Source: Prevotella sp. UBA4268 | GTDB lineage: Bacteria; Bacteroidota; Bacteroidia; Bacteroidales; Bacteroidaceae | Assembly: GCA_002395135.1 (NCBI GenBank) | Contig: DGWC01000081.1 | Coordinates: forward strand, 12,595 to 59,324 | DNA: 46,730 nucleotides | Direction of reading: 5' to 3' | Shown here: in pieces, positions 26,285 through 35,435 of the stretch | Layout of the letters: the number at the start of each line of letters is the position of its first letter | How positions within the stretch are numbered: position 1 is the first letter of the stretch | Translations under genes and position numbers: made by a program | The notes under the pieces: generated by a model | What the model was told of the DNA's origin: nothing | Seen by the model: the letters and a program-made list of their open reading frames with translations, nothing else | The model's database searches: none

Positions 26285-28573
26285 ATGAAGACAAAAAGAA
26301 TTTTCATCATAGCCCTGACCGCCTTGATGACGGCAACGGCTACAGCCAAAGGCTATAAGATTACGGGCAGGCTGCAAGGCGACGTAGAAGGAAAAACCAT
26401 CTACTTGTGCAAGAGCGGAACCGACGAGAAGACGAAATACCGCCCACAGGCTATCGACTCTACCGTCATCCGCAACGGACAGTTTGTGTTTAAGGGCAAG
26501 CTTGCTGAGCCCAGCTTGCTGCTGCTGAAGTATTTCCCCAACGACAACCGGGGCAACGAGGAGAACGGACGCATTGCCATGCGCCCCGTGCTGCCGCTGT
26601 TTATGGGCAACGAGAAAGTGAACATCGAGGGCAATGTGAACGACTGGCAGGAGGACTTCATGGTGGCCATCTACGACACCTACGACTATAAGGGAACGAA
26701 GATTAGCGGCTCGCCCCTGAACGACCTGTACCGCGAGTACAAGCAGGGACGCACCGACTATACCGAGCGCAGAAGCCAGTTGAGCGACGCTTTCAGCAAG
26801 CAATACTACGATAAGAACAGCGTGACGCCAATGGCGTATATCGTGAGAGAACTGGCACGTCAGGACTCTGCCAAGGCTGCCACCTGCGCGTTCCTGAAAG
26901 ATTTCATCATGCGCAACGGCGACAACTTGGCTGGTGTAGTGGCACTCGACGAGTCGCTCAGCCAGTTTGACAACCCCACTATCGAGGGCCTTGTGGCCTC
27001 CATCAGCGACAAGATGAAGGCCACCACTCAGGGACAAACCATGCTGGAACATGCCAACGTCATCAAGAGCACGGCACAAGGAGCCCAGTTTGCCGACGTG
27101 ACGCTGATGGACGCCGACGGACGCGACCACCAGTTGTCGGAGTATCTGGGCAAGGGCAACTACACGTTGCTGGAGTTCTGGGCATCGTGGTGCGGTCCCT
27201 GCCGTGGCTCTATTCCCCACCTGAAGCAGCTCTATAGTCTGTATCATCCGCAGGGATTCGACATCGTGAGCGTGTCGATGGACACCGACAACAAAGCCTG
27301 GCACAAGGCTCTGGGCGAGGAGCAGATGAAGTGGACACAGCTGATTTGCAAAGACGGTTTCGGACAAGTGGCAAAGACATACAACTTCAACGGCATACCG
27401 TACTGCGTGCTCATCGGCCCGAAGGGCGAGATTGTGGAGACCAACTGCCGCGACGCACGCCTGGACCGACAGATGGTAAAGCTCTACGGCAACAAGCTGG
27501 AGACCTTCCACCTGACGGCACAGCTGGAAGACCTGACCGACAGCGTGGTCATCATGCCCATGTATTTTGGTGACTGGCAGCGCAACGATTTTAAAAAATA
27601 TGCGCTGAAAGACGGCAAACTGGATATTACCCTTCCTATCGATAAACCGCAAAATCTGGTGCTGATGCGCCCGGGCGACCACTACCACTCGGTGAGCATT
27701 CCTGCTATGGCAGGCGAGTTTGCCAACCTGACCGGCAGCTTTGCCGACATGAAGATCAGCGGCTCGAACTTCTACGAGCAGTATGCCCCCATCGGCGAGA
27801 AACTGAACATGTATCAGGCCAAGATGTCGGACGACCGCGATGCCTACGAGAAGGAATACCAGAGACTGGTGAAGAACGAGAAGAAAAACCGCAAGCAGAT
27901 GGACGCCAACAAGGCAGCCTACATTGAGTCGCAGGAGAAACTGTATGCCGAGTTGAAGAAAGAGATGACCGACTACATCAAGAGCCATCCCAGCAGCGAG
28001 GTGAGTGCCACCCTGTTGCAGTTGGTCGAGTCAGACAGTCTGGAGTCGGTAGTCAAGAGATTCAACTACTACGTACGCAACGGCCGCATGAAGCCGGTCA
28101 TCGACGCCATGCTGAAAAATGCCGAGAACGAGCGTCTGGCCAAGGCTGCCAAAGAGGCCATCAAGCCCGGTGTCGTGGCTCCCGACTTTACGCTCGACGA
28201 CATCAACGGCAAGCCGTTCACCCTCTCATCCCTGCGCGGCAAGTATGTCGTGCTCGACTTCTGGGGTTCGTGGTGCGGCTGGTGCATCAAGGGCATGCCA
28301 GACATGAAGAAATATTACGATAAATACCGCGGAAAATTCGAGATTGTGGGCGTTGACTGCAACGACTCCGTAGAGAAATGGAAAAAAGCAGTGAAGGACA
28401 ATGAGTTGCCTTGGCTGCACGTCTACAACAAGGCTGCCGACGGAACTCCCGAGAAATATGCTGTAGAGGGCTATCCCACCAAGATTATCATCAATCCCGA
28501 CGGCACCATCAACAAGGTAATCGTTGGCGAGAGTCCTGATTTCTACAAGTATCTGGATGAACTATTCAAATAA
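26285..28573 (+). CDS. secreted protein with two TlpA-type thioredoxin domains
   Basis: 762 residues. Signal peptide (MKTKRIFIIALTALMTATATA), a DUF4369-like beta domain (YKITGRLQGDVEGKTIYLCKSG), a first AhpC/TSA thioredoxin domain with Cys303-Gly-Pro-Cys306 (WASWCGPCRGSIP) and cis-Pro loop NGIPYCVLIGPKG, a middle with a possible second DUF4369-like unit and a helical stretch, and a second thioredoxin domain with Cys664-Gly-Trp-Cys667 (WGSWCGWCIKGMP). The WCGWC site is less usual than WCGPC and should have a different redox potential. I start at 26285 at the signal peptide; the frame open from 26216 overlaps the previous gene. Two active sites in one chain next to a DsbD-alpha-like partner suggest an internal electron relay (inference). 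Confidence 0.87.
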   Translation: MKTKRIFIIALTALMTATATAKGYKITGRLQGDVEGKTIYLCKSGTDEKTKYRPQAIDSTVIRNGQFVFKGKLAEPSLLLLKYFPNDNRGNEENGRIAMRPVLPLFMGNEKVNIEGNVNDWQEDFMVAIYDTYDYKGTKISGSPLNDLYREYKQGRTDYTERRSQLSDAFSKQYYDKNSVTPMAYIVRELARQDSAKAATCAFLKDFIMRNGDNLAGVVALDESLSQFDNPTIEGLVASISDKMKATTQGQTMLEHANVIKSTAQGAQFADVTLMDADGRDHQLSEYLGKGNYTLLEFWASWCGPCRGSIPHLKQLYSLYHPQGFDIVSVSMDTDNKAWHKALGEEQMKWTQLICKDGFGQVAKTYNFNGIPYCVLIGPKGEIVETNCRDARLDRQMVKLYGNKLETFHLTAQLEDLTDSVVIMPMYFGDWQRNDFKKYALKDGKLDITLPIDKPQNLVLMRPGDHYHSVSIPAMAGEFANLTGSFADMKISGSNFYEQYAPIGEKLNMYQAKMSDDRDAYEKEYQRLVKNEKKNRKQMDANKAAYIESQEKLYAELKKEMTDYIKSHPSSEVSATLLQLVESDSLESVVKRFNYYVRNGRMKPVIDAMLKNAENERLAKAAKEAIKPGVVAPDFTLDDINGKPFTLSSLRGKYVVLDFWGSWCGWCIKGMPDMKKYYDKYRGKFEIVGVDCNDSVEKWKKAVKDNELPWLHVYNKAADGTPEKYAVEGYPTKIIINPDGTINKVIVGESPDFYKYLDELFK

Positions 28574-28580
28574 AAACATA

Positions 28581-28615
28581 AAAAAACTTCGCAAACACTG
28601 TTTGCGAAGTTTTTT
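28581..28615. terminator. bidirectional terminator between loci 2 and 3
   Basis: AAAAAACTTCGCAAA (28581-28595) and TTTGCGAAGTTTTTT (28601-28615) form a 15-bp stem with loop CACTG. With A-runs on one side and T-runs on the other it can stop both the plus-strand locus 2 and the minus-strand fecR. The ACTTCGCAAA stem recurs at 39151. Confidence 0.88.
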
Positions 28616-28633
28616 TATGAACATCGGTGAAGA

Positions 28634-29743
28634 CTAATCTCTGCTAATCACCACCGTGTTGCCGCTCAACGAAGCCTTCACCTTTTGCATGCGGTTGATC
28701 ATCTCAATGACATAATGAATGTCTTTATTACGAGGAATGATGAATCGCATGTGATAACCCAGCAATTGCGGCTCATGGCATTCCACACTTACATTGTAAC
28801 TCCGGCTTAACTCTTTGAGAATATCACCCAGTTCCATGTTGTCGTAATAGAAGAATCCGTCGCGCCACGACGTGTATGGATCCACATCCACGCTTTCCAC
28901 TCTTACATAGCCCATTCTGCTGAGACTTACCTGCTGACCTGGCACAATCTCCAGTTGCTTCTCGCTGTTTTGCATTCTCACGGCCACACTACCCGTCACC
29001 AGGGTTACGCGCTCTGGCATATCAGCATAGGAAGTAACGTCAAACTCTGTGCCGAACACTGTGGTCTGCGACTTAGCAGTAGTCACCACAAAGGGGCAGC
29101 GGGCGTTCTTGGTTACCACGAAATAGGCCTCACCCTTCAATTTGACGTTTCTTGCCTCTTTGCCATAAAGGCCTGAATACACCAGTTCGCTACCCGGATG
29201 TAAGAACACCTGCGTACTGTCAGGAAGCACCAGTTCCAATGATTTGCCATAGGGCACGCTAACGATATGCTCTTCTTCACCGCCAATAGCAGCAACAACC
29301 ATCTTCTTATCTATTTTGTTTGACGATGCAGACACGCTCACAGGCACACTATTGCCATCGCTTGTTGTGATGGAGATTTGTTCTGTCAATCGCTCTTGTG
29401 CGAAGAATTCATCGTTCTTTTCCTCTTGCCTTGGCCATGCAATAAGGATGATGGCAAGCGCCACGGCAGCGGCGGCAAGCAAATACTTGAATAAAGAGTT
29501 CCTGTTCCGTACGGGATGATCGCCCTCGGGAGATAGACGCTCACCATGCATGCCATGGAAAGATGCCAGCGCGGCATCCACATCCACTTTTCCCTGTTCC
29601 ATTGACAAGAGATGAGAGGCCATGAACACATGCTCACAGTCCTCAAGGAGTTCTGCGTCTGTATCCAGTCGATGCAGTTGCGCGTCGGTAAGCGCGGCTC
29701 CCGGCTCCATCATTTCCAGTGTCTCGTCTTTAAAATCTTTCAT
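28634..29743 (-). CDS. FecR-family anti-sigma factor (locus 3)
   Basis: 369 residues. A longer cytoplasmic part than its paralogues (residues 1-85, MKDFKDETLEMMEPGAALTD), a membrane segment (YLLAAAAVALAIILIAW, ~86-104), a periplasmic FecR domain (LVLPDSTQVFLHPGSELVY, GEAYFVVTKNARCPF, FGTEFDVTSY) and a DUF4974-type end (FFYYDNMELGDILKELSRSYN to NTVVISRD). It is clearly more diverged than the locus 1 and 2 FecRs. It has its own promoter between the sigma gene and itself, identical in two blocks to that of susC. Confidence 0.92.
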   Translation of the reverse strand: MKDFKDETLEMMEPGAALTDAQLHRLDTDAELLEDCEHVFMASHLLSMEQGKVDVDAALASFHGMHGERLSPEGDHPVRNRNSLFKYLLAAAAVALAIILIAWPRQEEKNDEFFAQERLTEQISITTSDGNSVPVSVSASSNKIDKKMVVAAIGGEEEHIVSVPYGKSLELVLPDSTQVFLHPGSELVYSGLYGKEARNVKLKGEAYFVVTKNARCPFVVTTAKSQTTVFGTEFDVTSYADMPERVTLVTGSVAVRMQNSEKQLEIVPGQQVSLSRMGYVRVESVDVDPYTSWRDGFFYYDNMELGDILKELSRSYNVSVECHEPQLLGYHMRFIIPRNKDIHYVIEMINRMQKVKASLSGNTVVISRD

Positions 29744-29791
29744 GACAAAAAACTTTCTTCCTTTGTTTATATCAACATTCTGCCTTTACTT

Positions 29792-29830
29792 ATAAAACGC
29801 ATGACTTTTTCAAAAGGGTATGCTTTTTGT
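29792..29830 (-). promoter_or_regulatory. candidate ECF-sigma promoter of fecR (locus 3)
   Basis: On the minus strand ACAAAAAGCATACCC (29830-29816), ten bases, then GTCATGCGTTTTAT (29805-29792). The same two blocks at the same spacing precede susC at 30496-30534. The GTC-containing downstream block resembles ECF -10 elements. It lies about 50-90 bases before the fecR ATG. Confidence 0.7.
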
Positions 29831-29892
29831 ATTTTTTTATCTGTCACATTCATCCTTTCTACATATTATTGATGTCATCATGTGATACGGAT

Positions 29893-30396
29893 TCATTCTT
29901 CCCCCGTTTTTCTTCTCGCCTCCCTTATCAGGTTCAGTGCTTTCATGATGCGTTTTTTCACGGTGGCCGTGCTGATGCCGAAACGTGCTGCCGCTTCGGC
30001 ATAGGTCTGCTGCTCCACGTAACAGGATATAAAAACATCCTTGGTGGGCTGTTCCAGCATGTCGAGCACTTGCTGGACGCGCCGTTCTCGGTCTTCTGCC
30101 TCGAGCGGATCCTTGTCATAGGCATAGGCTTTGGTTATTTTCTGATAGAACAGGGCATACTGTTGCCGCGTGGTGTTTCTTCGCAACACGTCTATGCATT
30201 TGTTTCTGACGCTCTTATACAGATAATACCTGGCTGCCTTTTTCTGGAGAGACGAGAAATTCACCCATACGTCTTCGAAGGCATCGCTCACCACATCGCG
30301 GCTCTCGTCGTCGTTGTGGAGAAACTGCATGGCGAAGAAATACAGTTCTTGATAGTAATGACGAAACAACTCGTCGAAATCTTTCTTTTCCTCCAT
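29893..30396 (-). CDS. ECF-type RNA polymerase sigma factor (locus 3)
   Basis: A 167-residue ECF sigma factor. Region 2: FDELFRHYYQELYFFAMQFL and DVVSDAFEDVWVNF. Region 4: LEQPTKDVFISCYVEQQTYAEA and the helix-turn-helix FGISTATVKKRIMKALNLI. It should recognise the shared two-block promoter in front of fecR and susC. A primary-type -7 element (TATCTTTG, complement of 30416-30423) lies upstream, suggesting the sigma gene itself is made constitutively. Confidence 0.93.
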   Translation of the reverse strand: MEEKKDFDELFRHYYQELYFFAMQFLHNDDESRDVVSDAFEDVWVNFSSLQKKAARYYLYKSVRNKCIDVLRRNTTRQQYALFYQKITKAYAYDKDPLEAEDRERRVQQVLDMLEQPTKDVFISCYVEQQTYAEAAARFGISTATVKKRIMKALNLIREARRKTGEE

Positions 30397-30415
30397 CTCT
30401 CTTATAACAATGCCA

Positions 30416-30423
30416 CAAAGATA
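30416..30423 (-). promoter_or_regulatory. -7 element of the locus 3 sigma gene
   Basis: TATCTTTG on the minus strand matches TAnnTTTG, 19 bases upstream of the sigma ATG. No TTTG at the proper distance is evident. Confidence 0.45.
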
Positions 30424-30495
30424 GTGATTTCTTTACAAATGCCGAGATATTCTTGAGTTTTTTTACAAAATCGTCTTCTTTTTCCTCATTTTTTC

Positions 30496-30534
30496 ACAAA
30501 AAGCATACCCGAGGCATCGTGTCATCCGTTTTAT
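30496..30534 (+). promoter_or_regulatory. candidate ECF-sigma promoter of susC (locus 3)
   Basis: ACAAAAAGCATACCC (30496-30510), ten bases, GTCATCCGTTTTAT (30521-30534). It is identical in the first block and 13 of 14 in the second to the fecR promoter, in the same orientation relative to its gene. The ATG is 49 bases further on. Confidence 0.7.
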
Positions 30535-30543
30535 TATAAATCA

Positions 30544-30574
30544 ATTATTAACCAAAACCTATTATTAACCAAAA
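30544..30574 (+). repeat. 14-bp direct repeat in the susC leader
   Basis: ATTATTAACCAAAA occurs at 30544-30557 and again at 30561-30574, just before the susC ATG at 30584. It could assist ribosome loading in a leader without a Shine-Dalgarno sequence, or be a small duplication. Confidence 0.6.
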
Positions 30575-30583
30575 TCATTATTT

Positions 30584-33500
30584 ATGCTAAGAAGAAAAAG
30601 GTTGATGTTGCTTTTCTTGTTCTTTGCCTTTATTGCGATTTCGGCAAAGGCTCAACAGGGCGGCATCACCATGAAGTTCAACAGCGAAGCCTTGCCTACT
30701 GCCCTTCAGCGGCTGGAAAAGGTTTCTGGCTACAGGATTATGTTCACCTACGAGGATATCCAGGAATATCGTGTAGACGGACAAGTGACCAACGCTTCGT
30801 TTGAAGATGCCTTGAAGTATCTGCTAAACGGCAAACGTCTCGACTACAAGATCGACGGCAAACTGGTGAACATCACCCTCAGGAAGCCGACACGTACGGC
30901 GGGCAGCAGGGAGATAACGGGTATCGTGCGCGACGAACACGGCGATCCGCTACCGGGGGCTACCGTTACCAATGTGAAGAACAAGGACGAACAGGAATCA
31001 TTCATCGGTATCACCGACCTGAACGGACATTTCAAACTCACACTTGCTCGCGAAGTCAGCAAAGTGGAAGTTTCCTATGTGGGATTCATTCCCAAGATTG
31101 TGACGCTCGACAACCGCAACAGTTACTACATTCAACTGGAACCGGAGTCGAATGCCATCGACGAAGTGGTGGTGACGGGTGCCTTTGAGCGCAAGGCCAA
31201 TACCTATACGGGTGCCGTCACCACAGTGAAAGGCGAGGAACTGCAGAAGGTGGGCAACACCAACGTGTTGCAGTCACTAAAGAATATCGACCCCTCGTTC
31301 ATGCAGATTGAAAACCTCGGAGCCGGCAGCAACCCCAATGCACTGCCCGACTTCCAGATGCGTGGAGGCTCCACCATTGCCAGTGTACAGGGCGAATATG
31401 CGTCGAGCGCCAACCAGCCCCTCTTCATCCTCGACGGTTTTGAGACAGAACTGACCAAAATCCTCGACCTCGACATGAACCAGGTAGAGAGCGTCACCAC
31501 CCTGAAGGACGCTACCGCCAAGGCTATCTATGGCTCGAAGGCTGCCAACGGTGTGATTGTCATTGAGACCAAGCGCCCCGAAAGTGGACGCATGCGTATA
31601 ACCTATACAGGCAGCATGAGCCTAGAAGTGCCTGACCTCACCAGTTACAACTTGACCAATGCGACGGAGAAACTTGAGGTTGAGAAGATGGCCGGACTAT
31701 TTACCAGCGACAATGCACAGACGCAGGTGGCCTTGGACAAGGCATACACCAGCAAACTGCGCGAGGTTCTTGCAGGCGTTGAGACAGACTGGCTTGCCCA
31801 ACCTGTTCGCAATGGTTTCGGACATAAGCACAGTCTGTATCTTGAGGGCGGCGACAAGGCCATGCAGTATGGCATCAATCTTTCTTTTAACAGAATAGGC
31901 GGTGCTATTAAAAAATCAGACCGCAACACCTTGTCAGGAGGAGTGACTTTGGCATACCGCGTGAAGAACCTGCAGTTCCGCGACAAACTGACCATCGATT
32001 ACAACAAGAGTAACAACTCCCCTTACGGATCTTTCAGTGAGTATTACCGAATGAATCCTTACAGCCGTCTGTATGATGAGAATGGCATGTATGTGCAAAG
32101 TTACAGTTATACGGGTAACGACAGAAAGTCGAATGACTACTACAACCCTTTATACAACACCACACTGAACACTTTCGACAATACTGGTTATACAACCATT
32201 ACCAATGACTTTTATCTGGAGTGGTTCATCAATGAACAGCTGAAGATGACTGGTCGTTTCGGTATCATCAACAAACATTCTACTGCCGACATTTTCAAAC
32301 CGGCCAACCACACCAATTTCATCAACACCACGGATGTGCTGCGAAAGGGTTCCTACTCGCAAATGAATGGCAACAACACCGACATCAGTGCCGACCTGGG
32401 ACTGCAATGGTCAAAGCAGTGGAACGAACACCTCGTTTTCATCAATGGTCAGGTGAGCATGGCAGATAATAAATACAACAACACCACTGTATTGGCAGAG
32501 GGATTCCCCAATGACTTCATGGACGACATCAAGTTTGCCGTGCAATATGCAAAAGAGAACAAACCCACAGGAACAGAAGGTATTTCGCGCAACTGCGGCG
32601 GACTGCTGTCGCTGAACTATTCTTATGCTGAGCGCTATCTCTTTGATGCCAACTATCGTCTGATGGGTTCTTCAGAGGCTGGTAAGGATAATCGATGGGG
32701 ATCTTTCTGGTCGGTTGGTGCCGGTTGGAATATCCACAACGAAGCATTCTTGAGAGATAACAGCGTTATCAACCGCTTGAAACTCCGTGCCTCTTACGGA
32801 TATACCGGTAGTCAGGGATTCTCCAGTTACGATGCCATGCCTACATTCGTTTATTATAGCGACAGGACATTTAACAGCGCTATCGGCTCCTACCTGCAGC
32901 GACTGGCTAACGAGACGTTGAAGTGGCAGGAGAAATATGATACCAACCTAGGTGTTGACTTTGCCTTGTTCAAGAATCGTCTGACGGGGCGTTTTGACTA
33001 TTACATCGCCAACACCAAAGGTATGGTAACGAATGTAACAGTGCCATACACCACAGGTTTCAGCACCTATGTTGCCAACCTTGGTGAGACAGAGAACAAG
33101 GGTATAGAAGCCTATTTGAATTATCGTGTTTACGACGGCGGACGCGATTATGTGAACGTCTTTGTGAGCGCTGCCCACAACAAGAACACCTTGAAAAAAA
33201 TATCCAACTCCTTGCGTGCATGGAATGATGCTCAAAACGCCCATGCCATGGAGAATGCCATCACGGCACCTCAGGTGAAATACTATGAGGGTTGTTCCAT
33301 GAACGCCATCTGGGCTGTAAAGTCAATGGGCATTGACCCGCAAAATGGTAAGGAAATCTATGTGAAACGTGATGGTAGCGTAACCTACGAATATGACGTG
33401 AACGATCAGGTGGTTTGTGGTGACACCCAACCCAAGTGGAACGGACTCTTCGGTATCAATGGCGAAATCAAGGGTTGGGGATGGAACATCTCAATGAACT

Positions 33501-33883
33501 ATCGTTGGGGCGGACAGATGTACAACCAGACACTTGTCAACAAAGTGGAGAATGCGCAGATGCAGTATAACGTAGACAAGCGCGTGATGACTGACCGTTG
33601 GCAGAAACCTGGCGACATGGCGCTCTATAAAGCCATTACCGATCTGAGCACTACTTATCCTACTTCGCGCTTCGTACAAGATTATAATCTTTTCACGATG
33701 TCAAGCATCACCATCTATTACGATTTCCGCAATTGCAGTTTCGTAAAGAACTCTTTCCTTGAGCGTTTGAAGATCAGTGCCTATACTAACGACTTGTTCG
33801 TTGTTTCGAGCATTAAGACAGAGCGTGGAACAGATTATCCGTTTGCACGTACCTTCTCGCTCTCAGCACAGGTAACGTTCTAA
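30584..33883 (+). CDS. SusC/RagA-family TonB-linked outer-membrane transporter with STN domain (locus 3)
   Basis: 1099 residues, intact. Signal peptide (residues 1-23, ending AISAKA), STN domain (ITMKFNSEALPTALQRLEKV, ~27-105), CarboxypepD_reg-like domain (ITGIVRDEHGDPLPGATV, ~110-190), plug with DEVVVTGAFERKANT and IYGSKAANGVIVIETK, and a barrel ending FARTFSLSAQVTF. It is a different SusC lineage from those of loci 1 and 2: the plug lacks the SLSDLNP-type motif and has ILDLDMNQVESVTTLKD. It is divergent from sigma/fecR and followed by susD after 30 bases. Confidence 0.95.
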   Translation: MLRRKRLMLLFLFFAFIAISAKAQQGGITMKFNSEALPTALQRLEKVSGYRIMFTYEDIQEYRVDGQVTNASFEDALKYLLNGKRLDYKIDGKLVNITLRKPTRTAGSREITGIVRDEHGDPLPGATVTNVKNKDEQESFIGITDLNGHFKLTLAREVSKVEVSYVGFIPKIVTLDNRNSYYIQLEPESNAIDEVVVTGAFERKANTYTGAVTTVKGEELQKVGNTNVLQSLKNIDPSFMQIENLGAGSNPNALPDFQMRGGSTIASVQGEYASSANQPLFILDGFETELTKILDLDMNQVESVTTLKDATAKAIYGSKAANGVIVIETKRPESGRMRITYTGSMSLEVPDLTSYNLTNATEKLEVEKMAGLFTSDNAQTQVALDKAYTSKLREVLAGVETDWLAQPVRNGFGHKHSLYLEGGDKAMQYGINLSFNRIGGAIKKSDRNTLSGGVTLAYRVKNLQFRDKLTIDYNKSNNSPYGSFSEYYRMNPYSRLYDENGMYVQSYSYTGNDRKSNDYYNPLYNTTLNTFDNTGYTTITNDFYLEWFINEQLKMTGRFGIINKHSTADIFKPANHTNFINTTDVLRKGSYSQMNGNNTDISADLGLQWSKQWNEHLVFINGQVSMADNKYNNTTVLAEGFPNDFMDDIKFAVQYAKENKPTGTEGISRNCGGLLSLNYSYAERYLFDANYRLMGSSEAGKDNRWGSFWSVGAGWNIHNEAFLRDNSVINRLKLRASYGYTGSQGFSSYDAMPTFVYYSDRTFNSAIGSYLQRLANETLKWQEKYDTNLGVDFALFKNRLTGRFDYYIANTKGMVTNVTVPYTTGFSTYVANLGETENKGIEAYLNYRVYDGGRDYVNVFVSAAHNKNTLKKISNSLRAWNDAQNAHAMENAITAPQVKYYEGCSMNAIWAVKSMGIDPQNGKEIYVKRDGSVTYEYDVNDQVVCGDTQPKWNGLFGINGEIKGWGWNISMNYRWGGQMYNQTLVNKVENAQMQYNVDKRVMTDRWQKPGDMALYKAITDLSTTYPTSRFVQDYNLFTMSSITIYYDFRNCSFVKNSFLERLKISAYTNDLFVVSSIKTERGTDYPFARTFSLSAQVTF

Positions 33884-33913
33884 TTTGAAATTTCAAAGTA
33901 AAAATTTAAAGTT

Positions 33914-35386
33914 ATGATGACTAATATATTATTTAATAAGGTGAAGAACGTTGCAGTAACAGCATGTTTGTTATTTCTTGCCTCATGCTTCTTTACTTCA
34001 TGTGAAGACTGGCTCGATGTGAGTCCTAAGTCACAGATCAAAGAAGAAGACCATTTCAGTCGTGAGGGTGGCTACAAAGATCAGTTGACTGGCATCTATA
34101 CCGCGTTGACTACACAGGAAATGTATGGACTGAATATGGGCATCGGTTTTGTGGAGGTGCTTTCTCATTCTTACGATATCGACCCGAATGGAAAGTGGCG
34201 TTTTGTTAATAACTATGACTACACAGAGCAAAGCAGTGAAGAGACAATCGCTGCTATATGGAAAAACGCTTACGCATGTATCGCCAATGCAAATATTCTG
34301 ATTAAGAACATTGAGCAGGCTGATCAGAGTATGTTTACCGGCAATAATTATCACGAATATCGCGGTGAGGCATACGGATTGCGCGGATTCCTGCACTTTG
34401 AACTGATGCGCCTCTTCGCATGTGCACCGTCTATGGATGGCAATGCCAAGGGTGTACCGTATGTCACGGAGTATTCAACCAACATTGTGGGACAGAAGAG
34501 TGTCAACGAGACCATGCAATTGGTTGTCAAAGACCTGTTGGTTGCTCATGAAGAACTGGCCTATGACACGCTGAATACCTATGATTATTACGGTTCACCG
34601 GCATATCGTCTTCCAAGAAACTGCTTTAATTTCTTTGCTTGCGCCGCTACATTGGCAAGGGCTTATCTGTGGATGGGCGACACTCAGAATGCCTTGAAAT
34701 ATGCAAACGAGGTGATTAACCGCGTGGAGAACAATCAAAATGGCGGTATCTATTGGGTACATTACACCAACATGCAGCAAACCAACCGCTATGAGTTGGA
34801 TATGGCTTTCACAACGGAGCACCTCTTCCAGTTGATTATCAATGACTGGGAAGATATTGGCAATTATTATTTCAAGAAAGAAGGAGGAGCCAATGTCTTG
34901 AATCCTTCTGATGCCTCAACCCAGAACATCTTTGAGGTGGACATGGGATTTGGTAATGACTATCGCTATCTGAAAGGTTATGAGCAGGACGGAGAGAAAC
35001 GTTATATGGCAAAGTTCTGGTATATGGAGGGCAGTTCGTATAACAATCTCTATCCGGTAATCCGGATGACCGATGCTTACTATATTGCTGCCGAGTGTCT
35101 GAAGAACAGCAACAGCAAGCGTGCAATTGAACTTCTTAACACTGTTCGCGAAAACCGCAACTTGAGCCTGTTCCCGCTCAGCGAGAATCTGACGGCCGAT
35201 CAGATTCAAAACGAGATTTTCAAAGAGTATCGTAAGGAGTATATTGGTGAGCACGGCGAACTGTTCTTCTATTATAAGCGCATGAATGCTGCTGAGATCA
35301 AGGGTGCGGCTGTACGTCCAGGCAAGGGCGTTTATGTGTTGCCGATACCCAGCAACGACCAGGAGTTTGGAGGCTACTCTAATTAG
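33914..35386 (+). CDS. SusD/RagB-family outer-membrane lipoprotein (locus 3)
   Basis: 490 residues. The signal ends in FFTSC (Cys30), followed by EDWLDVSPKSQIKEEDHF, a classic SusD opening. The scaffold has YEYRGEAYGLRGFLHFELMRLF-like segments and ends with FKEYRKEYIGEHGELFFYYKR, the RagB/SusD C-terminal signature. Partner of the SusC upstream. Confidence 0.94.
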   Translation: MMTNILFNKVKNVAVTACLLFLASCFFTSCEDWLDVSPKSQIKEEDHFSREGGYKDQLTGIYTALTTQEMYGLNMGIGFVEVLSHSYDIDPNGKWRFVNNYDYTEQSSEETIAAIWKNAYACIANANILIKNIEQADQSMFTGNNYHEYRGEAYGLRGFLHFELMRLFACAPSMDGNAKGVPYVTEYSTNIVGQKSVNETMQLVVKDLLVAHEELAYDTLNTYDYYGSPAYRLPRNCFNFFACAATLARAYLWMGDTQNALKYANEVINRVENNQNGGIYWVHYTNMQQTNRYELDMAFTTEHLFQLIINDWEDIGNYYFKKEGGANVLNPSDASTQNIFEVDMGFGNDYRYLKGYEQDGEKRYMAKFWYMEGSSYNNLYPVIRMTDAYYIAAECLKNSNSKRAIELLNTVRENRNLSLFPLSENLTADQIQNEIFKEYRKEYIGEHGELFFYYKRMNAAEIKGAAVRPGKGVYVLPIPSNDQEFGGYSN

Positions 35387-35435
35387 TTTGGAGTTAAGTG
35401 TTTAATGTTTTGAGTAATTGGAAAACAAAATAATT

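Noticed and set aside
24423..27988. Two long minus-strand open frames (about 601 and 592 codons) opposite the locus 2 redox genes
   Set aside because: They mirror the GC-rich third positions of the plus-strand genes, show no domain, signal peptide or promoter, and the plus-strand products have clear families.
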